NCBI GenBank assembly: GCA_946222995.1
Contig: CAMIOS010000001.1
Location: forward strand, 248,001 to 312,000
Reading direction: 5' to 3'
Length of the DNA stretch: 64,000 nt
From: an uncultured Enhydrobacter sp.
GTDB lineage: Bacteria > Pseudomonadota > Gammaproteobacteria > Pseudomonadales > Moraxellaceae
In this document: positions 8,252 through 17,916 of the stretch, piece after piece
Position numbering within the stretch: position 1 is the stretch's first letter
Layout of the letters: each line of letters starts with the position of its first letter
Notes under the pieces: generated by a model
What the model was told of the DNA's origin: nothing
The model's database searches: none
The model's input: only the letters and a program-made list of their open reading frames with translations
Program-made: the position numbers and the translations under genes

Positions 8252-9565
8252 TTAAGGCGTCATGCTATTATTGGCATTGGGATTAAGCCAAATCGGACTT
8301 AAAATTTTCCCCGCTGGAATGCCTGTGGGGCGTAATTGCACCGTCTTACCATTGGTCGAAATCGTCAACATATTGCCATTTGAATATAAATAGTGCTGAC
8401 CATTTGGCGAAATACTTGGCGGTTCTTCTAATCCGACATTATTGACCGATGAGATACTACGGCTTTGTAAATCCATCACCGCGCCTTGCTGTGTGCCTAT
8501 CAAAAAGCTCATCTTGCGACCATCATTGCTGATTTTGCCCATTGAGCTTAGACCGCCGCCTGTTAGCCGCTCTTCTGTGCGAGTACTTAAATTATAACGA
8601 TAAATTTGTCCCTTATTGCCGCCTTTTGCCCCACCGGCACGATCTGAGGTATAAACAAATGAGTTGCCATCAGGCGACCAACTTGGATAGACAGCACCGA
8701 CTGGGTCATTGGTCAAACGTTGCACACTTGCGCCCCGAGACAGATAAATCTGCGGTTTGCCTGTTTGATAGTCGCTACTAAATAGTACGCTTGAGCCATC
8801 AGGTGACACTGAGGCGCCGAGATTATTGCCCCGAAATGGGGTTAATAACGTCCCCCCCTCACCATTGACATCGGCAGAATACACCACAGGGTAGCCCACT
8901 TGTTGTACCACATAGGTAAACGTGCGACCATTGGCAGACGGGTTTAATCCGCTAATCGTGCCATTGACCCGCTGAATCATCTGTGGATTATAACCATCAA
9001 CATCCGACACCCAAAGGCTTTGGTTGTGCTTACTTGGTGTGCCAGATTCGACCACAAATGCCAATCTTCCCGAAAAGTCACCTTTTTTGCCTGTCAAAAT
9101 CTCTTCAATACGCTCAGCTACCCGATGACCGCCCATTCGCAAGGCATCGGCTGATCGTCCTCGGGTCAAAACGCTGCCCGTGCCTTTGACTGCACCTGAA
9201 TTGACATCTATCACTTCAAAGTTTAATGCCACATCACCACGATCAGTTTGGCTACGCCCAACAACCAAATAAGGTACGGCATTTTGTCGCCATAAATCAA
9301 GCTTGACCTCGCTTGAGGTATGCGGATTTTGGGGCAGATTTTTATCAGTGACATTATGCCCGCCTATGGTTAAGTCATTGGTGACGACGCCGTTAATGTT
9401 TTCTGCACCTGCAAATGGTACAATCGCCACTTCAACATCACTGCGAGGTGCTTCTTTTTCAATTGTGCCTTCAATAGCAAAAGCTGATAAAGTGGTGAGG
9501 CTTATTATACTAGCAGACAAAACTTTAATCGTTAACCTTTGATAATTTCTCACAGTTTTCATCAC
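8252..9565 (-). CDS. tolB: Tol-Pal system periplasmic protein TolB
   Basis: TolB links the inner-membrane TolQRA complex to outer-membrane Pal and supports envelope constriction and outer-membrane integrity. The 437-residue precursor has a signal peptide ending SAFA before IEGTIEK. The D1 domain (about residues 35-170) includes VEVAIVPFAG and NAVPYLVVGRS. The six-bladed propeller begins at GRLAFVVESG and shows repeated SPDG motifs such as ASVSPDGSSVLFSSD and PSWSPDGNSFVYTSDRAGG. It follows tolA by 114 bases and precedes its paralog by 28 bases. Confidence 0.96.
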   Translation of the reverse strand: MMKTVRNYQRLTIKVLSASIISLTTLSAFAIEGTIEKEAPRSDVEVAIVPFAGAENINGVVTNDLTIGGHNVTDKNLPQNPHTSSEVKLDLWRQNAVPYLVVGRSQTDRGDVALNFEVIDVNSGAVKGTGSVLTRGRSADALRMGGHRVAERIEEILTGKKGDFSGRLAFVVESGTPSKHNQSLWVSDVDGYNPQMIQRVNGTISGLNPSANGRTFTYVVQQVGYPVVYSADVNGEGGTLLTPFRGNNLGASVSPDGSSVLFSSDYQTGKPQIYLSRGASVQRLTNDPVGAVYPSWSPDGNSFVYTSDRAGGAKGGNKGQIYRYNLSTRTEERLTGGGLSSMGKISNDGRKMSFLIGTQQGAVMDLQSRSISSVNNVGLEEPPSISPNGQHYLYSNGNMLTISTNGKTVQLRPTGIPAGKILSPIWLNPNANNSMTP

Positions 9566-9679
9566 TCATCCTTATTACAATCATTTTTCACTTGTAGAAT
9601 TTATAGGCAAATTTAAACATTTTCTAAGCAGGACTTAAACAGCTATTTTGACAGACTTAAAAATTTTTCCACTAATGAA

Positions 9680-10609
9680 TTACTGACGTCTTGTTTCATT
9701 AAATGTTAGATGGTTATTTTGAAAATCACTATAAACATTTTGCGGTGGCGGTGGCAGACTTGTTCTCGCAAAGGCTTCTTTAAGTTTTTGTTGAGAAGCA
9801 TCAGAGCCACCATTTATTCTTAGATTACTAATTGCCCCTGTCGATGAAATATTAAAGGTCGCTGTTAATGTATTATTACTGTTGGTAGGTGGTTGCCAGT
9901 TATCACTAATAATTTTAAAGATTAAGTTTTTATAATTCGCTCTATCTTGCCCATTATTATTACCTTGACGACTAGGCGAATCATTCCCTGCTTGTGAATT
10001 GGACGAACCTACCTTTAAATTGATGGCTTTGTCATTACTTTGTTTGGTGGTTTCGCTTTTATCCTTTGGCAAAGCATCTTTGGCATACTCAGCCGATTTT
10101 TGGGCTAATTCTTTCGCGATATCATCCACACTATTTTCTGCCTCACGATTGTGCGCTAAGGCGTCTTGACTGGCAGCTTCATTGGCATTGAGTTGGTCAA
10201 TGACTTGTTGCTGTTGTTGAGCGACTTCGGCATCAAGCTGTTGGGCGACTTTTTCTTGCTCTTTTCGCCATTGTGATTCTTTGGCAGCGATGTCATTCAT
10301 CACTTGGGCAGTATGATTATTGGTTTGGCTCGGTTTGTTGATATTACTAAGCATATCTGCCATCATAGGCGGGGCATCGCCCGCTTGGTCGGCATTGCTT
10401 TGTTGATTGGCTCGGATTTGTCCTTCGATTTCGGATAATTGCTCTGGTGTGACAAGGCTGGTTTGCATCGGTGGCGGCGGTGGACTACGATAAAAAAATA
10501 ACAAACACGCCAATAACAAGCCATGTACCAAGATACTTAGCAAGATTGCCCATGTTTTATAGTCAGGGGTTTTTACAGGAACGTATACGGAAGTTACTTC
10601 AGAATACAT
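9680..10609 (-). CDS. tolA: TolA, cell envelope integrity protein
   Basis: TolA spans the periplasm and couples TolQR proton motion to TolB-Pal. The 309-residue protein has one N-terminal membrane helix (WAILLSILVHGLLLACLLFFY, about residues 20-40), a proline stretch, then a Gln- and Ala-rich coiled coil (about residues 85-190) with VAQQLDAEVAQQQQQ. A TonB/TolA-like C-terminal domain contains TATFNISSTGAISNLRI and ends near LTFNETRRQ. It is shorter than the E. coli protein (about 420 residues), mostly in the coil. It lies in the tolQ-tolR-tolA-tolB operon. Confidence 0.93.
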   Translation of the reverse strand: MYSEVTSVYVPVKTPDYKTWAILLSILVHGLLLACLLFFYRSPPPPPMQTSLVTPEQLSEIEGQIRANQQSNADQAGDAPPMMADMLSNINKPSQTNNHTAQVMNDIAAKESQWRKEQEKVAQQLDAEVAQQQQQVIDQLNANEAASQDALAHNREAENSVDDIAKELAQKSAEYAKDALPKDKSETTKQSNDKAINLKVGSSNSQAGNDSPSRQGNNNGQDRANYKNLIFKIISDNWQPPTNSNNTLTATFNISSTGAISNLRINGGSDASQQKLKEAFARTSLPPPPQNVYSDFQNNHLTFNETRRQ

Positions 10610-10656
10610 AACCGTGTCTCTGATTGGTATTGATTCATTATATTATTTACTGCCGA

Positions 10657-11127
10657 TTAGTTTTTAGCTTTTTTGGGTGGTGCTGTCATCAGTCCGACTT
10701 TTTGAATACCTGCTTGTTGCAAGTTTGCCATCAGTTGCATAATATCACCGTATGCATTGCCTTGGTCGGCATTTATCATGACATTAACATTGGGTACGCC
10801 ATTGAGCTGGTATTCGGGCAAACTTTGCAATTCTTGTAATTTTGCAATCAGTTCTGACTGAGTCATCGGCACGTCGGTTTTGTCTTGATAACTCATAAAA
10901 ATTTCACCGCTGCGTTTGAGTGAGACGATCACAGGTAGCTGCGTGCCTTGTGATAACGCTTTGGTACTCGCTTTTGGTAAATCAATATCCACACCCGTGG
11001 TCAACATGGGAGCTGTGACCATAAAAATAACCAATAACACCAACATAACATCGATATAGGGCACGACATTCATACTGGCATTGACTTTGCGATGGGTCGG
11101 ACGGCTAAAGGGGCTTGTTTTCATCAA
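10657..11127 (-). CDS. tolR: TolR, biopolymer transport protein
   Basis: TolR is the ExbD-like partner of TolQ in the proton-driven Tol motor. The 156-residue protein has one membrane helix in its N-terminal third, with the conserved channel Asp in VVPYIDVMLVLLVIFMV, followed by TTGVDIDLPKA and a periplasmic domain containing VNVMINADQGNAYGDIM. The length is normal for the family. It is 11 bases downstream of tolQ. Confidence 0.95.
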   Translation of the reverse strand: MMKTSPFSRPTHRKVNASMNVVPYIDVMLVLLVIFMVTAPMLTTGVDIDLPKASTKALSQGTQLPVIVSLKRSGEIFMSYQDKTDVPMTQSELIAKLQELQSLPEYQLNGVPNVNVMINADQGNAYGDIMQLMANLQQAGIQKVGLMTAPPKKAKN

Positions 11128-11138
11128 ATTTCACCCAA

Positions 11139-11885
11139 TTAACTTGGCATAACCACAGGTTGTGAGGGTAGCTGAGACTGCGGAGGCTGTGGGGATAATG
11201 GGCTCTCTGGCTGATTATCCGGTTGGGTCTCTCGCATCAATATACCTGTCATTTCATCACAAAATAGCGCTCGGCTTTGATACACCTTTTCGCTTTTGGC
11301 GGTAAAGTGGTTAAAAGCCAAAGCGGCTGGAATCGCAGCAAACAAACCCAATGCCGTGGCAATCAAGGCTTCGGCAATACCAGGAGCAACTGCCGCCAAT
11401 GTGGCTTGACTTGAGGTTGATAAGCCCATAAAGGCGGTCATAATCCCCCACACCGTACCCAATAACCCGATATAAGGCGAAACCGAAGCGATACTGGCTA
11501 ATAACGGTAAGCCTTGCTCAAGCTCAAGCTGCTGTCGCCCCATACCCACTCGCAATTTGCGCTCGACACCATCGAGTACATCGGCTTTTGGCTGTCGATT
11601 GCGCATGAGTTTTAAAAACTCGGTATAGCCAATAAAGAAAATCTGCTCAAGCCCGCTACGCTCGGGGTTACCTTGCACGCCTTTATACAACGTCGGCAAT
11701 TCAATGCCTGACCAAAACGTTTGTTCAAAATGCTCATCGCTGGCTTGGGCAGTCGATAAACGGCTACTTAACCGAAAAATCGTCATCCAACACATCAATG
11801 ATGCCAAAAACAACGCCGCCATCACAATTTTGACAAATAAACTTGCCTGTGTGACTAAACTGACGATATCAATTGACCCTTCCAT
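11139..11885 (-). CDS. tolQ: TolQ, proton channel subunit
   Basis: TolQ is the ExbB/MotA-like membrane subunit of the Tol motor. The 248-residue protein has an N-terminal membrane helix (LVTQASLFVKIVMAALFLAS) and two C-terminal helices with the family pattern SPYIGLLGTVWGIMTAF and APGIAEALIATALGLFAAIPAALAFN (split here by the usual Gly and Pro pattern). A Pro- and Gln-rich tail of about 25 residues follows. It starts the tolQRAB operon; ybgC, which often precedes tolQ, is not seen. Confidence 0.95.
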   Translation of the reverse strand: MEGSIDIVSLVTQASLFVKIVMAALFLASLMCWMTIFRLSSRLSTAQASDEHFEQTFWSGIELPTLYKGVQGNPERSGLEQIFFIGYTEFLKLMRNRQPKADVLDGVERKLRVGMGRQQLELEQGLPLLASIASVSPYIGLLGTVWGIMTAFMGLSTSSQATLAAVAPGIAEALIATALGLFAAIPAALAFNHFTAKSEKVYQSRALFCDEMTGILMRETQPDNQPESPLSPQPPQSQLPSQPVVMPS

Positions 11886-11967
11886 TTTACCCCTACTCGC
11901 CCAACCATGTCGGTCACAAAAATTTTACAAAAAATTCTGCCTATTGTACCTAAACAGACAAAAAAAC

Positions 11968-11994
11968 AGTATAGGTAAAATTAGTTTGTAACAA
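11968..11994 (-). promoter_or_regulatory. possible promoter of the tol operon
   Basis: On the minus strand a TTGTTA-like -35 (11989-11994) and a TATACT -10 (11968-11973) with a 15-base spacer lie about 85 bases before tolQ. The spacer is short, so the call is tentative. Confidence 0.35.
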
Positions 11995-12031
11995 AAACCT
12001 TAAACAGCGGTTTGATTTCTCTAAAAATTGG

Positions 12032-12775
12032 CTACGGCTCTCTTAATTCTAACCAATGTTTGGCTTGAGTTTGCGCTGCTTGCACCATAGCGGGCAACCA
12101 GTGGGTCTGCACCACATCATTATCACGCAAAAACTGCTGTATGCTGTGAGCCAGTGCCAGAGGCATATAAACAAAGCCGTTTGATCCTTGTAACTGCCAT
12201 TGTTCTGACAATAGTGGATGATGGGCAAACACCGATAAATGCGGGTCTTTACTCACAATCTCGACCGTATCGACCCATTGCCAATTTTCAAAACTTGCTG
12301 CTACAGCAGCCTCCAAATTTTTGCTCGAAACAATTTCAAAAGGCTTTAGGGTGTTACTAAAATGCAACCGCAAAGCAATTTCAGGCTGCTCAAAAAATAG
12401 CACAAGCTTGCCATTAAATTTTAATTGCCAAGGTTGGGTTAGTTTATCTGCAGAGATACCAATTAATTGGGCAAATTGTGCTTGGCTCATCAGTTTATCA
12501 AAATTGGCTAGCAGCTGCCCCTGTAGGGGAATCTCTGCCTTAAGCGCTTCACTAAGCCGCTCATAATGGTAAATCAGCTTCATAGGCAACTGTTTGTCAA
12601 TAATATAATCCGCTATTTGACAACGATGTAGACGAGAATGCGCCAAATTATCACCCAAAAATGGCAAAATAGCCAACGCATTGGTTGGCAAATTGGATGA
12701 AAAAGGCAAATTTTTTGCAGTTGAATTCATAATTAACGCATCACAAAAGGACATAGGATTTGAATTGTAACGCAT
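12032..12775 (-). CDS. uncharacterised protein
   Basis: I do not recognise this 247-residue protein. It has no membrane segment or signal peptide, is rich in Leu, Gln and Ala, and has a Trp-containing middle (FENWQWVDTVEIV). It reads as a soluble cytoplasmic protein. Three in-frame ATG codons (12775, 12754, 12730) lie within 46 bases and none has a clear ribosome-binding site, so the start is open. It is on the same strand as its neighbours, upstream of the tolQ promoter region. It is long and uninterrupted, so it is probably a real gene restricted to related bacteria. Confidence 0.6.
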   Translation of the reverse strand: MRYNSNPMSFCDALIMNSTAKNLPFSSNLPTNALAILPFLGDNLAHSRLHRCQIADYIIDKQLPMKLIYHYERLSEALKAEIPLQGQLLANFDKLMSQAQFAQLIGISADKLTQPWQLKFNGKLVLFFEQPEIALRLHFSNTLKPFEIVSSKNLEAAVAASFENWQWVDTVEIVSKDPHLSVFAHHPLLSEQWQLQGSNGFVYMPLALAHSIQQFLRDNDVVQTHWLPAMVQAAQTQAKHWLELREP

Positions 12776-12840
12776 TTAGGTCACGATAACTATTCTCATG
12801 GTTAATATGACCATTAAAAACGCTTAATTGTGATTGGCAA

Positions 12841-13233
12841 TTATGAGGTATAAATAACGCTAATTAAAAACGCAATTGCAATAATAAACCAAGTAGCAAA
12901 TACCAGCCCTAACCATTTACGATTACTATGCAAACGGCTATCTATTTGGCTTTGCTCAAGTTTTGATAATTTAGCAGTGTTTTTTTGATGTGCTTTGCGC
13001 TTAATAGGGGGTGTAGCAGCTATTTTATTTGGGTTTTGTTTATTCGTTTTGCTAAATAGCGGCGTTACTTTATACTGCGAATGATTACCTATTTCAAAAT
13101 AGTTTTGCTTACCTACGATTGGTAAAGTCAAGCCCTGCCAACAATTAATTAGAGCTAAATAATTGACATTTAGAGATGAGATGACTGGTTTAGGCATCCC
13201 CCTATGGCGTTTAAAAAGTGTGGTTTTAGACAT
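12841..13233 (-). CDS. uncharacterised tail-anchored protein
   Basis: This 130-residue protein has a basic, Asn- and Lys-rich N-terminal region and one membrane helix at the very C-terminus (WLGLVFATWFIIAIAFLISV, about residues 107-126). That layout fits a single-span protein with its bulk in the cytoplasm. A GGGG ribosome-binding site lies a few bases before the ATG. I do not recognise a family. It lies 65 bases upstream of the other unknown gene at 12032-12775 and may share its transcript. Confidence 0.5.
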   Translation of the reverse strand: MSKTTLFKRHRGMPKPVISSLNVNYLALINCWQGLTLPIVGKQNYFEIGNHSQYKVTPLFSKTNKQNPNKIAATPPIKRKAHQKNTAKLSKLEQSQIDSRLHSNRKWLGLVFATWFIIAIAFLISVIYTS

Positions 13234-13463
13234 GATTGCCCCAATAATTTATGAACTTATGTCAAATAAGATATAAAAATATGAGGCAATTATATGAGCT
13301 AGGCAAGGTAGCTTCAGCATAATTTTTACAGTATTTTGTTATAAAAGAATGGTTTTTCTTAGTTTTTGTATGCTTATACCGACTAAATGTAAACATGAGG
13401 TGTAATAACTTGCCAACTGACATGTTATAGCAAATTTGTTACGCTAGTTAATCTCTTAAAATA

Positions 13464-15110
13464 TTATAATTGATGACGTTGTTTAATCATAAAGTATTGT
13501 TGTATCAATAATTTAGGTAACATGGTTGGGGTGGTATTTAGGCAATGTACATGGGATTGTTGGGTAAGTAAGGCATGCAGTTGCTCTCGGCTGTTTATAT
13601 ATTCTTGTACGCTGTGGTAAGTTAAGGCTTGCGATAGCTTAACAGGTGGCGTTGTCAAATAATCGGCTAGATCTTGTTCGTACAAATTGGCTAATAAAAT
13701 CACGTGTTTAGCACGGAGTAACTGAATGGCTTGTAATAGCTCACTGGTTTCTTCTTGACGGGTATTAGTAATCAAGATCATTAATGCACGTTTTTTTTGA
13801 ATTTGGCGTACTTGCCTTGCTAGCGCCAGGTAATCAGGGATTTGGTTAGAAGGCTGTAAGTCAAAACTTTGATTGAGTAAATAACTAATCACTTGCGAAC
13901 CTTTTTTAGCCGGAACGACTTTGTTGTGCTCGGCGGCGAAGCTGATAAAACCGGTGGCATCACCTTGTTGGTTAGCAACGCTGGCAAGCAATAGCATGGC
14001 ATTTAGGGCTTGGTCTAAATGGCTGCCTTGCGAGCTTGCCGAGGTCTGGGGGTAAATATGATCAGCAAGCGGGTCAAAAAAACGAATGTGCCGCATGTGT
14101 TGCCCACAATCAAGCAAAAAAATGATGTGTTGGTCACGTTCATCTTGGTATTCTCGGGTCATCAGCCGTTGGTAGCGGGCGGTGGCTTTCCAATCAAGAT
14201 GACGCACACTATCGCCTTGCGAGTAATTACGGATTTGGTGAAAATCTTGCCCTTGTCCTCGCTTACGCTGTTTGAGCATCCCATTAACTACCGTCTGGCG
14301 ACTAACACCTGCAAGTTGCCCCTGAACAATATTGGCAAAGTTGGCTAACACCCGCGCTTCATGTACGCCTTGTATCCGGGATTCGGGGATTTGGCAGTAT
14401 TTTGTTAGCCATCCGATACGAGAGGCTATCAAAATATCCACCCCATCAAATCGAGCCATGCCTCGCTCATGGGCAAATAGCTGATACTCGATAACCAGTT
14501 GGCGATTGCCCTCATGTTGGCGTGAATACAAGGCTTGACTCATAAAAACAATCGGCAACTGCTCACAGCTGGCAAGCGTGGGATAGTTATCGGTTAAAGT
14601 GATTTTTAGATGCGATAGCCGATGTTTTTTTGAGTGTTGCTGGGGTTTGAAGAATAATCGTTGGTCAATCTCAATCAATAGCGTTACTTTTGTCCAAGCT
14701 TGTGTCGATAGGTTATTGGGTAATTGTCGTCGAATGTTGATTGAATAAATAGAGGGAATTTGGTTTTTGTCATCAAGCGGCAAAGGTTGGGTGTTTTTTA
14801 ACAACCGCCAATAATCTGCCAAAAAGACACCTGCCAAAATGGCGGTTACCATAAGGGTACTAGCATTGAATACTGTGAATAGCAGCGCAAGATGGGTATT
14901 GCTAAACCAAGTTTGCACCACTGCCATGCCCAACACCAGCGTCAAAAAACCCCATATGATAACCCAACTTGCCCATATGGCGATGACATAAAAACCCCGT
15001 CGAGTGATTCGTACACTTATCCGCTGTGCAAATGGTTGCAATCTGTTTTGCCAAAAGTCAGCAATTAGTCGATACAAGTCAAAATGGCGGGTGGGTTGGG
15101 CGTTTTGCAT
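13464..15110 (-). CDS. DUF58 domain-containing membrane protein
   Basis: The 548-residue protein has two N-terminal membrane helices (about residues 35-90) and a cytoplasmic region with the DUF58 signature GQDFHQIRNYSQGDSVRHLDW near residues 280-300. A von Willebrand A-like part follows, with FLLDCGQHMR. DUF58 proteins accompany MoxR ATPases, and roles in envelope stress, maturation of secreted enzymes or membrane complex assembly have been proposed for such clusters. The function here is not known. It is the last gene of the minus-strand SpoIIM/DUF4129/DUF4350/MoxR/DUF58 run, 60 bases after moxR. Confidence 0.9.
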   Translation of the reverse strand: MQNAQPTRHFDLYRLIADFWQNRLQPFAQRISVRITRRGFYVIAIWASWVIIWGFLTLVLGMAVVQTWFSNTHLALLFTVFNASTLMVTAILAGVFLADYWRLLKNTQPLPLDDKNQIPSIYSINIRRQLPNNLSTQAWTKVTLLIEIDQRLFFKPQQHSKKHRLSHLKITLTDNYPTLASCEQLPIVFMSQALYSRQHEGNRQLVIEYQLFAHERGMARFDGVDILIASRIGWLTKYCQIPESRIQGVHEARVLANFANIVQGQLAGVSRQTVVNGMLKQRKRGQGQDFHQIRNYSQGDSVRHLDWKATARYQRLMTREYQDERDQHIIFLLDCGQHMRHIRFFDPLADHIYPQTSASSQGSHLDQALNAMLLLASVANQQGDATGFISFAAEHNKVVPAKKGSQVISYLLNQSFDLQPSNQIPDYLALARQVRQIQKKRALMILITNTRQEETSELLQAIQLLRAKHVILLANLYEQDLADYLTTPPVKLSQALTYHSVQEYINSREQLHALLTQQSHVHCLNTTPTMLPKLLIQQYFMIKQRHQL

Positions 15111-15170
15111 AAGTTTTTTGCCGATTAAATTTTATCTCGTTGTGATGTTTAAGCGTATTTTTACTACTTT

Positions 15171-16160
15171 TTATTGTCGGGGGGCGGTTACGGCATTGAT
15201 GAGGTTATCAACCACTTGGTCGATATGATAGCCATCAATTTGGTAATCGGCGGTCAAACCCAAGCGATGGCGCAGCACCTCAGGGGCGATAATACGAATA
15301 TCATCGGGCACGACATAATCTCGCCCTGCCATCAAGGCTTTGGCTCGACCACAGCGAAGTAATGCCATGCCCGCCCGAGAGCCTGCGCCAAATTCAATAC
15401 CCGTAAACTGACGGCTAAGTCGCACGATGTCTAACGCATATTGCACAATGCGGTCGTCAAGTTTGACATGGGCGGCTAATAGTTGTAATTGTGCCAAGCG
15501 TTGCGGAGTTATCACAGGTTGCACTTGGGTCGTATTGAGGCTATCGCCCACTTGCCCTGCAACCATTTCAATTAGCATGTTTTTTTCTTCTTGCTCGCTG
15601 GGATAATCCATCAACACATTCATCAAAAATCGGTCAAGCTGTGCCTCGGGCAGTGGATACGTGCCCTCTTGCTCAATGGGGTTTTGGGTGGCGATGCAGT
15701 TAAATGGCTGTGGCATGGGGTAGCTTTGCCCCTCAATCGTCACTTGTTGCTCTTGCATCACTTCAAGCAAAGCGGATTGGGTTTTGGCAGGGGCACGGTT
15801 GATTTCATCGGCTAATAGCAAATTACAAAAAACCGCCCCTTTGCGTACTTTCCATTGCCCAGTTTGCATGTCGTATAGGGTATGCCCTGTGATATCCGAT
15901 GGCATCAAGTCAGGGGTAAACTGAATACGGCTGTATTGCCCTGTCATCGCTGTGGCTAGGGCTTTGACCATTAAGGTTTTGCCAAGCCCGGGCACGCCTT
16001 CAAGTAACACATGACCCCCCGCCAGCAGACACACCACGATTTTTTCGATAACCGCTTGCTGACCTATGACTGCTTGCTTGACTTGGGTCAACAAATTGGC
16101 GATATCGGCTTGGGCATTGGCAAGATGAGGCTGAATGTTTTTGGTACGAATCTCGCTCAT
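15171..16160 (-). CDS. MoxR-family AAA+ ATPase
   Basis: MoxR ATPases act as chaperone-like factors on partner membrane or vWA proteins. This 329-residue protein has Walker A GVPGLGKT (about residues 60-67), Walker B LLADEINRAP followed by KTQSALLEVMQEQQVTIEG, sensor I IATQNPIEQEGTYPLPEAQLDRF and a C-terminal lid domain with RAGMALLRC. The start at 16160 is chosen because AAGGA lies six bases before this ATG; an in-frame ATG at 16184 has no such site. It lies between DUF4350 and DUF58 genes. Confidence 0.93.
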   Translation of the reverse strand: MSEIRTKNIQPHLANAQADIANLLTQVKQAVIGQQAVIEKIVVCLLAGGHVLLEGVPGLGKTLMVKALATAMTGQYSRIQFTPDLMPSDITGHTLYDMQTGQWKVRKGAVFCNLLLADEINRAPAKTQSALLEVMQEQQVTIEGQSYPMPQPFNCIATQNPIEQEGTYPLPEAQLDRFLMNVLMDYPSEQEEKNMLIEMVAGQVGDSLNTTQVQPVITPQRLAQLQLLAAHVKLDDRIVQYALDIVRLSRQFTGIEFGAGSRAGMALLRCGRAKALMAGRDYVVPDDIRIIAPEVLRHRLGLTADYQIDGYHIDQVVDNLINAVTAPRQ

Positions 16161-16215
16161 GGGTAGTCCTTTCATCGGTTTCATACGCTAAAACGTATGA
16201 TAGATATAGTATTGT

Positions 16216-17916
16216 TTAAAGTTTTTGTTTTAATCGTTTTGCCAGCAAGGCAAACGCTCGGCTAATGCTGATAAATTGTTGTTCACTCTGCCACGGCTCG
16301 AACAATGCCAACGCCACCATTTGATAACTGATGCCCAAGTTATCCGCCAGTAGTTGACAAACCTTTTGTGGGTCAATTTGGCGATTTTGGGGGGCTTGGC
16401 TATTAATGGGCTGTAACTGTTGTAGCTGCTGTAACTGGGGATAGGTCGCCACGATTTTTTCTAATAACCGTTCACGATTTTGGCTAACCAAGGCGTTGGC
16501 TTGGTCATCTTGCCACACATACTCGCCCACTTGATCAAAGTAGCCAAAAATATTGGTTTGACTATCGTCTTGATAAACTTTGGCACGCCCAAAGCGCTTG
16601 GGCAATGCCAAAAGTCCCGCTAAAACACACAGTATAAATGCCACACACGCCCATGTTAGATTGCGCCAAAGTAAGGTTGGCAGGCTTGGCACACTCACAT
16701 TGGGCACAAGCCACACGGTGTTACGGTCGGCAGTGAGATAGTTGAGCAAGTATGCATTGTCAAACTGGGCAATATTGGGCGAATCGGGCGGCTGTAACAA
16801 ACTTGCCCAAACGCTGTTTTTTGCATAATTTTGGTTTTGTCGCAAGGCTTGTTTATCTGCCAAAAACCGAGCAGCGGGGTTGCTAAAAATTTCGTTATCA
16901 TTGGCAATGGTCAGCCGCCCTTGCCCAAAGCGCACATCCATCAAGGCTTGATTGGCGGGGACAAAGTTATACGGCTCGGCAATGATTTTTTGTGTTACCG
17001 CAGCTAATTGCGGCTTATTAAGCGGTAATACTTGCCATTGGTTGGCATTTTTTAATATCAACTGATTTTGGGTTAATGTCTTGACGTTTTTTGTATTCCC
17101 AAGTCCCTCAAACCAATTATAGTCAGCGATGGGCGTCGCTTTGGGGTATTTTTGAAAAAATGCTTGGGTGTCTAATCGCCCTGGATTGCTTGATGACATC
17201 ACGATACCCACACCGCCCACGTTGTTGGTTTGTGATGAATTGGTTGAAGGGGTGGTTAGCACACTGGGTAGTTTTAGCAAAACTTTACTTGCCAACGTGA
17301 GCGAATCATCCGCAATGGGCGAAGTTGGCAATGGGGTAGCAGCGGCTTGGTTGTTTAGTTGTGCCATCAAACGGCGGTGCGGGTTGTCAGTTTGGACATT
17401 TTTGATCCCCAAATGGGTGAGTAACGCATTTTCATTGACGCTGTAACTCGCCAGTTGGCTATCATTTGTGGATTGGTCTGTATTTTTTGGGTCGAATGGT
17501 AACACATCTTGAGAAAAAGTCACCAAATGACCGCCGCGTTGCATCCAGTTAAGGATTGCTGGGATATCGTTGCTTTGGTTTTGGCTAACCGTCAATAGTA
17601 TCACGGTGGTATGTTTGGCAGTCTCAGCAGGCTGCTGCCAGACTTGTTTTAACGCTTGATGTGCCAGTTCGCCGTGGTCAATTTTGACCAATTTATGCTG
17701 TTGTTCCAGCAATAATTGACTGACAAAAAATTGATTTTTTAGGGCATTTTGGGTGAGTTGATAGCGAGCGGGGGCGGCGATTTTTTTATGGGTATGCAAA
17801 AAATTAGCCACCGATAAGCCAATGAGAATCGCCGCCATTATCACGATAAGTGTAAACCAATGTTGTGCAACCCATTGATGAGATTTGGCTGTGTTTACTT
17901 GAGTTGATTGATTCAT
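16216..17916 (-). CDS. DUF4350 domain-containing membrane protein
   Basis: The 566-residue protein has an N-terminal membrane helix (about residues 18-40), a long periplasmic-like region with the DUF4350 pattern (an ILNWMQRGGHLVTF element in which a Rossmann-like fold is expected), and a second membrane helix near residues 420-440 (WACVAFILCVLAGLLALP) before a cytoplasmic tail. Its start codon overlaps the stop of the DUF4129 gene by four bases, so the two are translationally coupled. Function unknown; membership of the MoxR operon is the best guide. Confidence 0.82.
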   Translation of the reverse strand: MNQSTQVNTAKSHQWVAQHWFTLIVIMAAILIGLSVANFLHTHKKIAAPARYQLTQNALKNQFFVSQLLLEQQHKLVKIDHGELAHQALKQVWQQPAETAKHTTVILLTVSQNQSNDIPAILNWMQRGGHLVTFSQDVLPFDPKNTDQSTNDSQLASYSVNENALLTHLGIKNVQTDNPHRRLMAQLNNQAAATPLPTSPIADDSLTLASKVLLKLPSVLTTPSTNSSQTNNVGGVGIVMSSSNPGRLDTQAFFQKYPKATPIADYNWFEGLGNTKNVKTLTQNQLILKNANQWQVLPLNKPQLAAVTQKIIAEPYNFVPANQALMDVRFGQGRLTIANDNEIFSNPAARFLADKQALRQNQNYAKNSVWASLLQPPDSPNIAQFDNAYLLNYLTADRNTVWLVPNVSVPSLPTLLWRNLTWACVAFILCVLAGLLALPKRFGRAKVYQDDSQTNIFGYFDQVGEYVWQDDQANALVSQNRERLLEKIVATYPQLQQLQQLQPINSQAPQNRQIDPQKVCQLLADNLGISYQMVALALFEPWQSEQQFISISRAFALLAKRLKQKL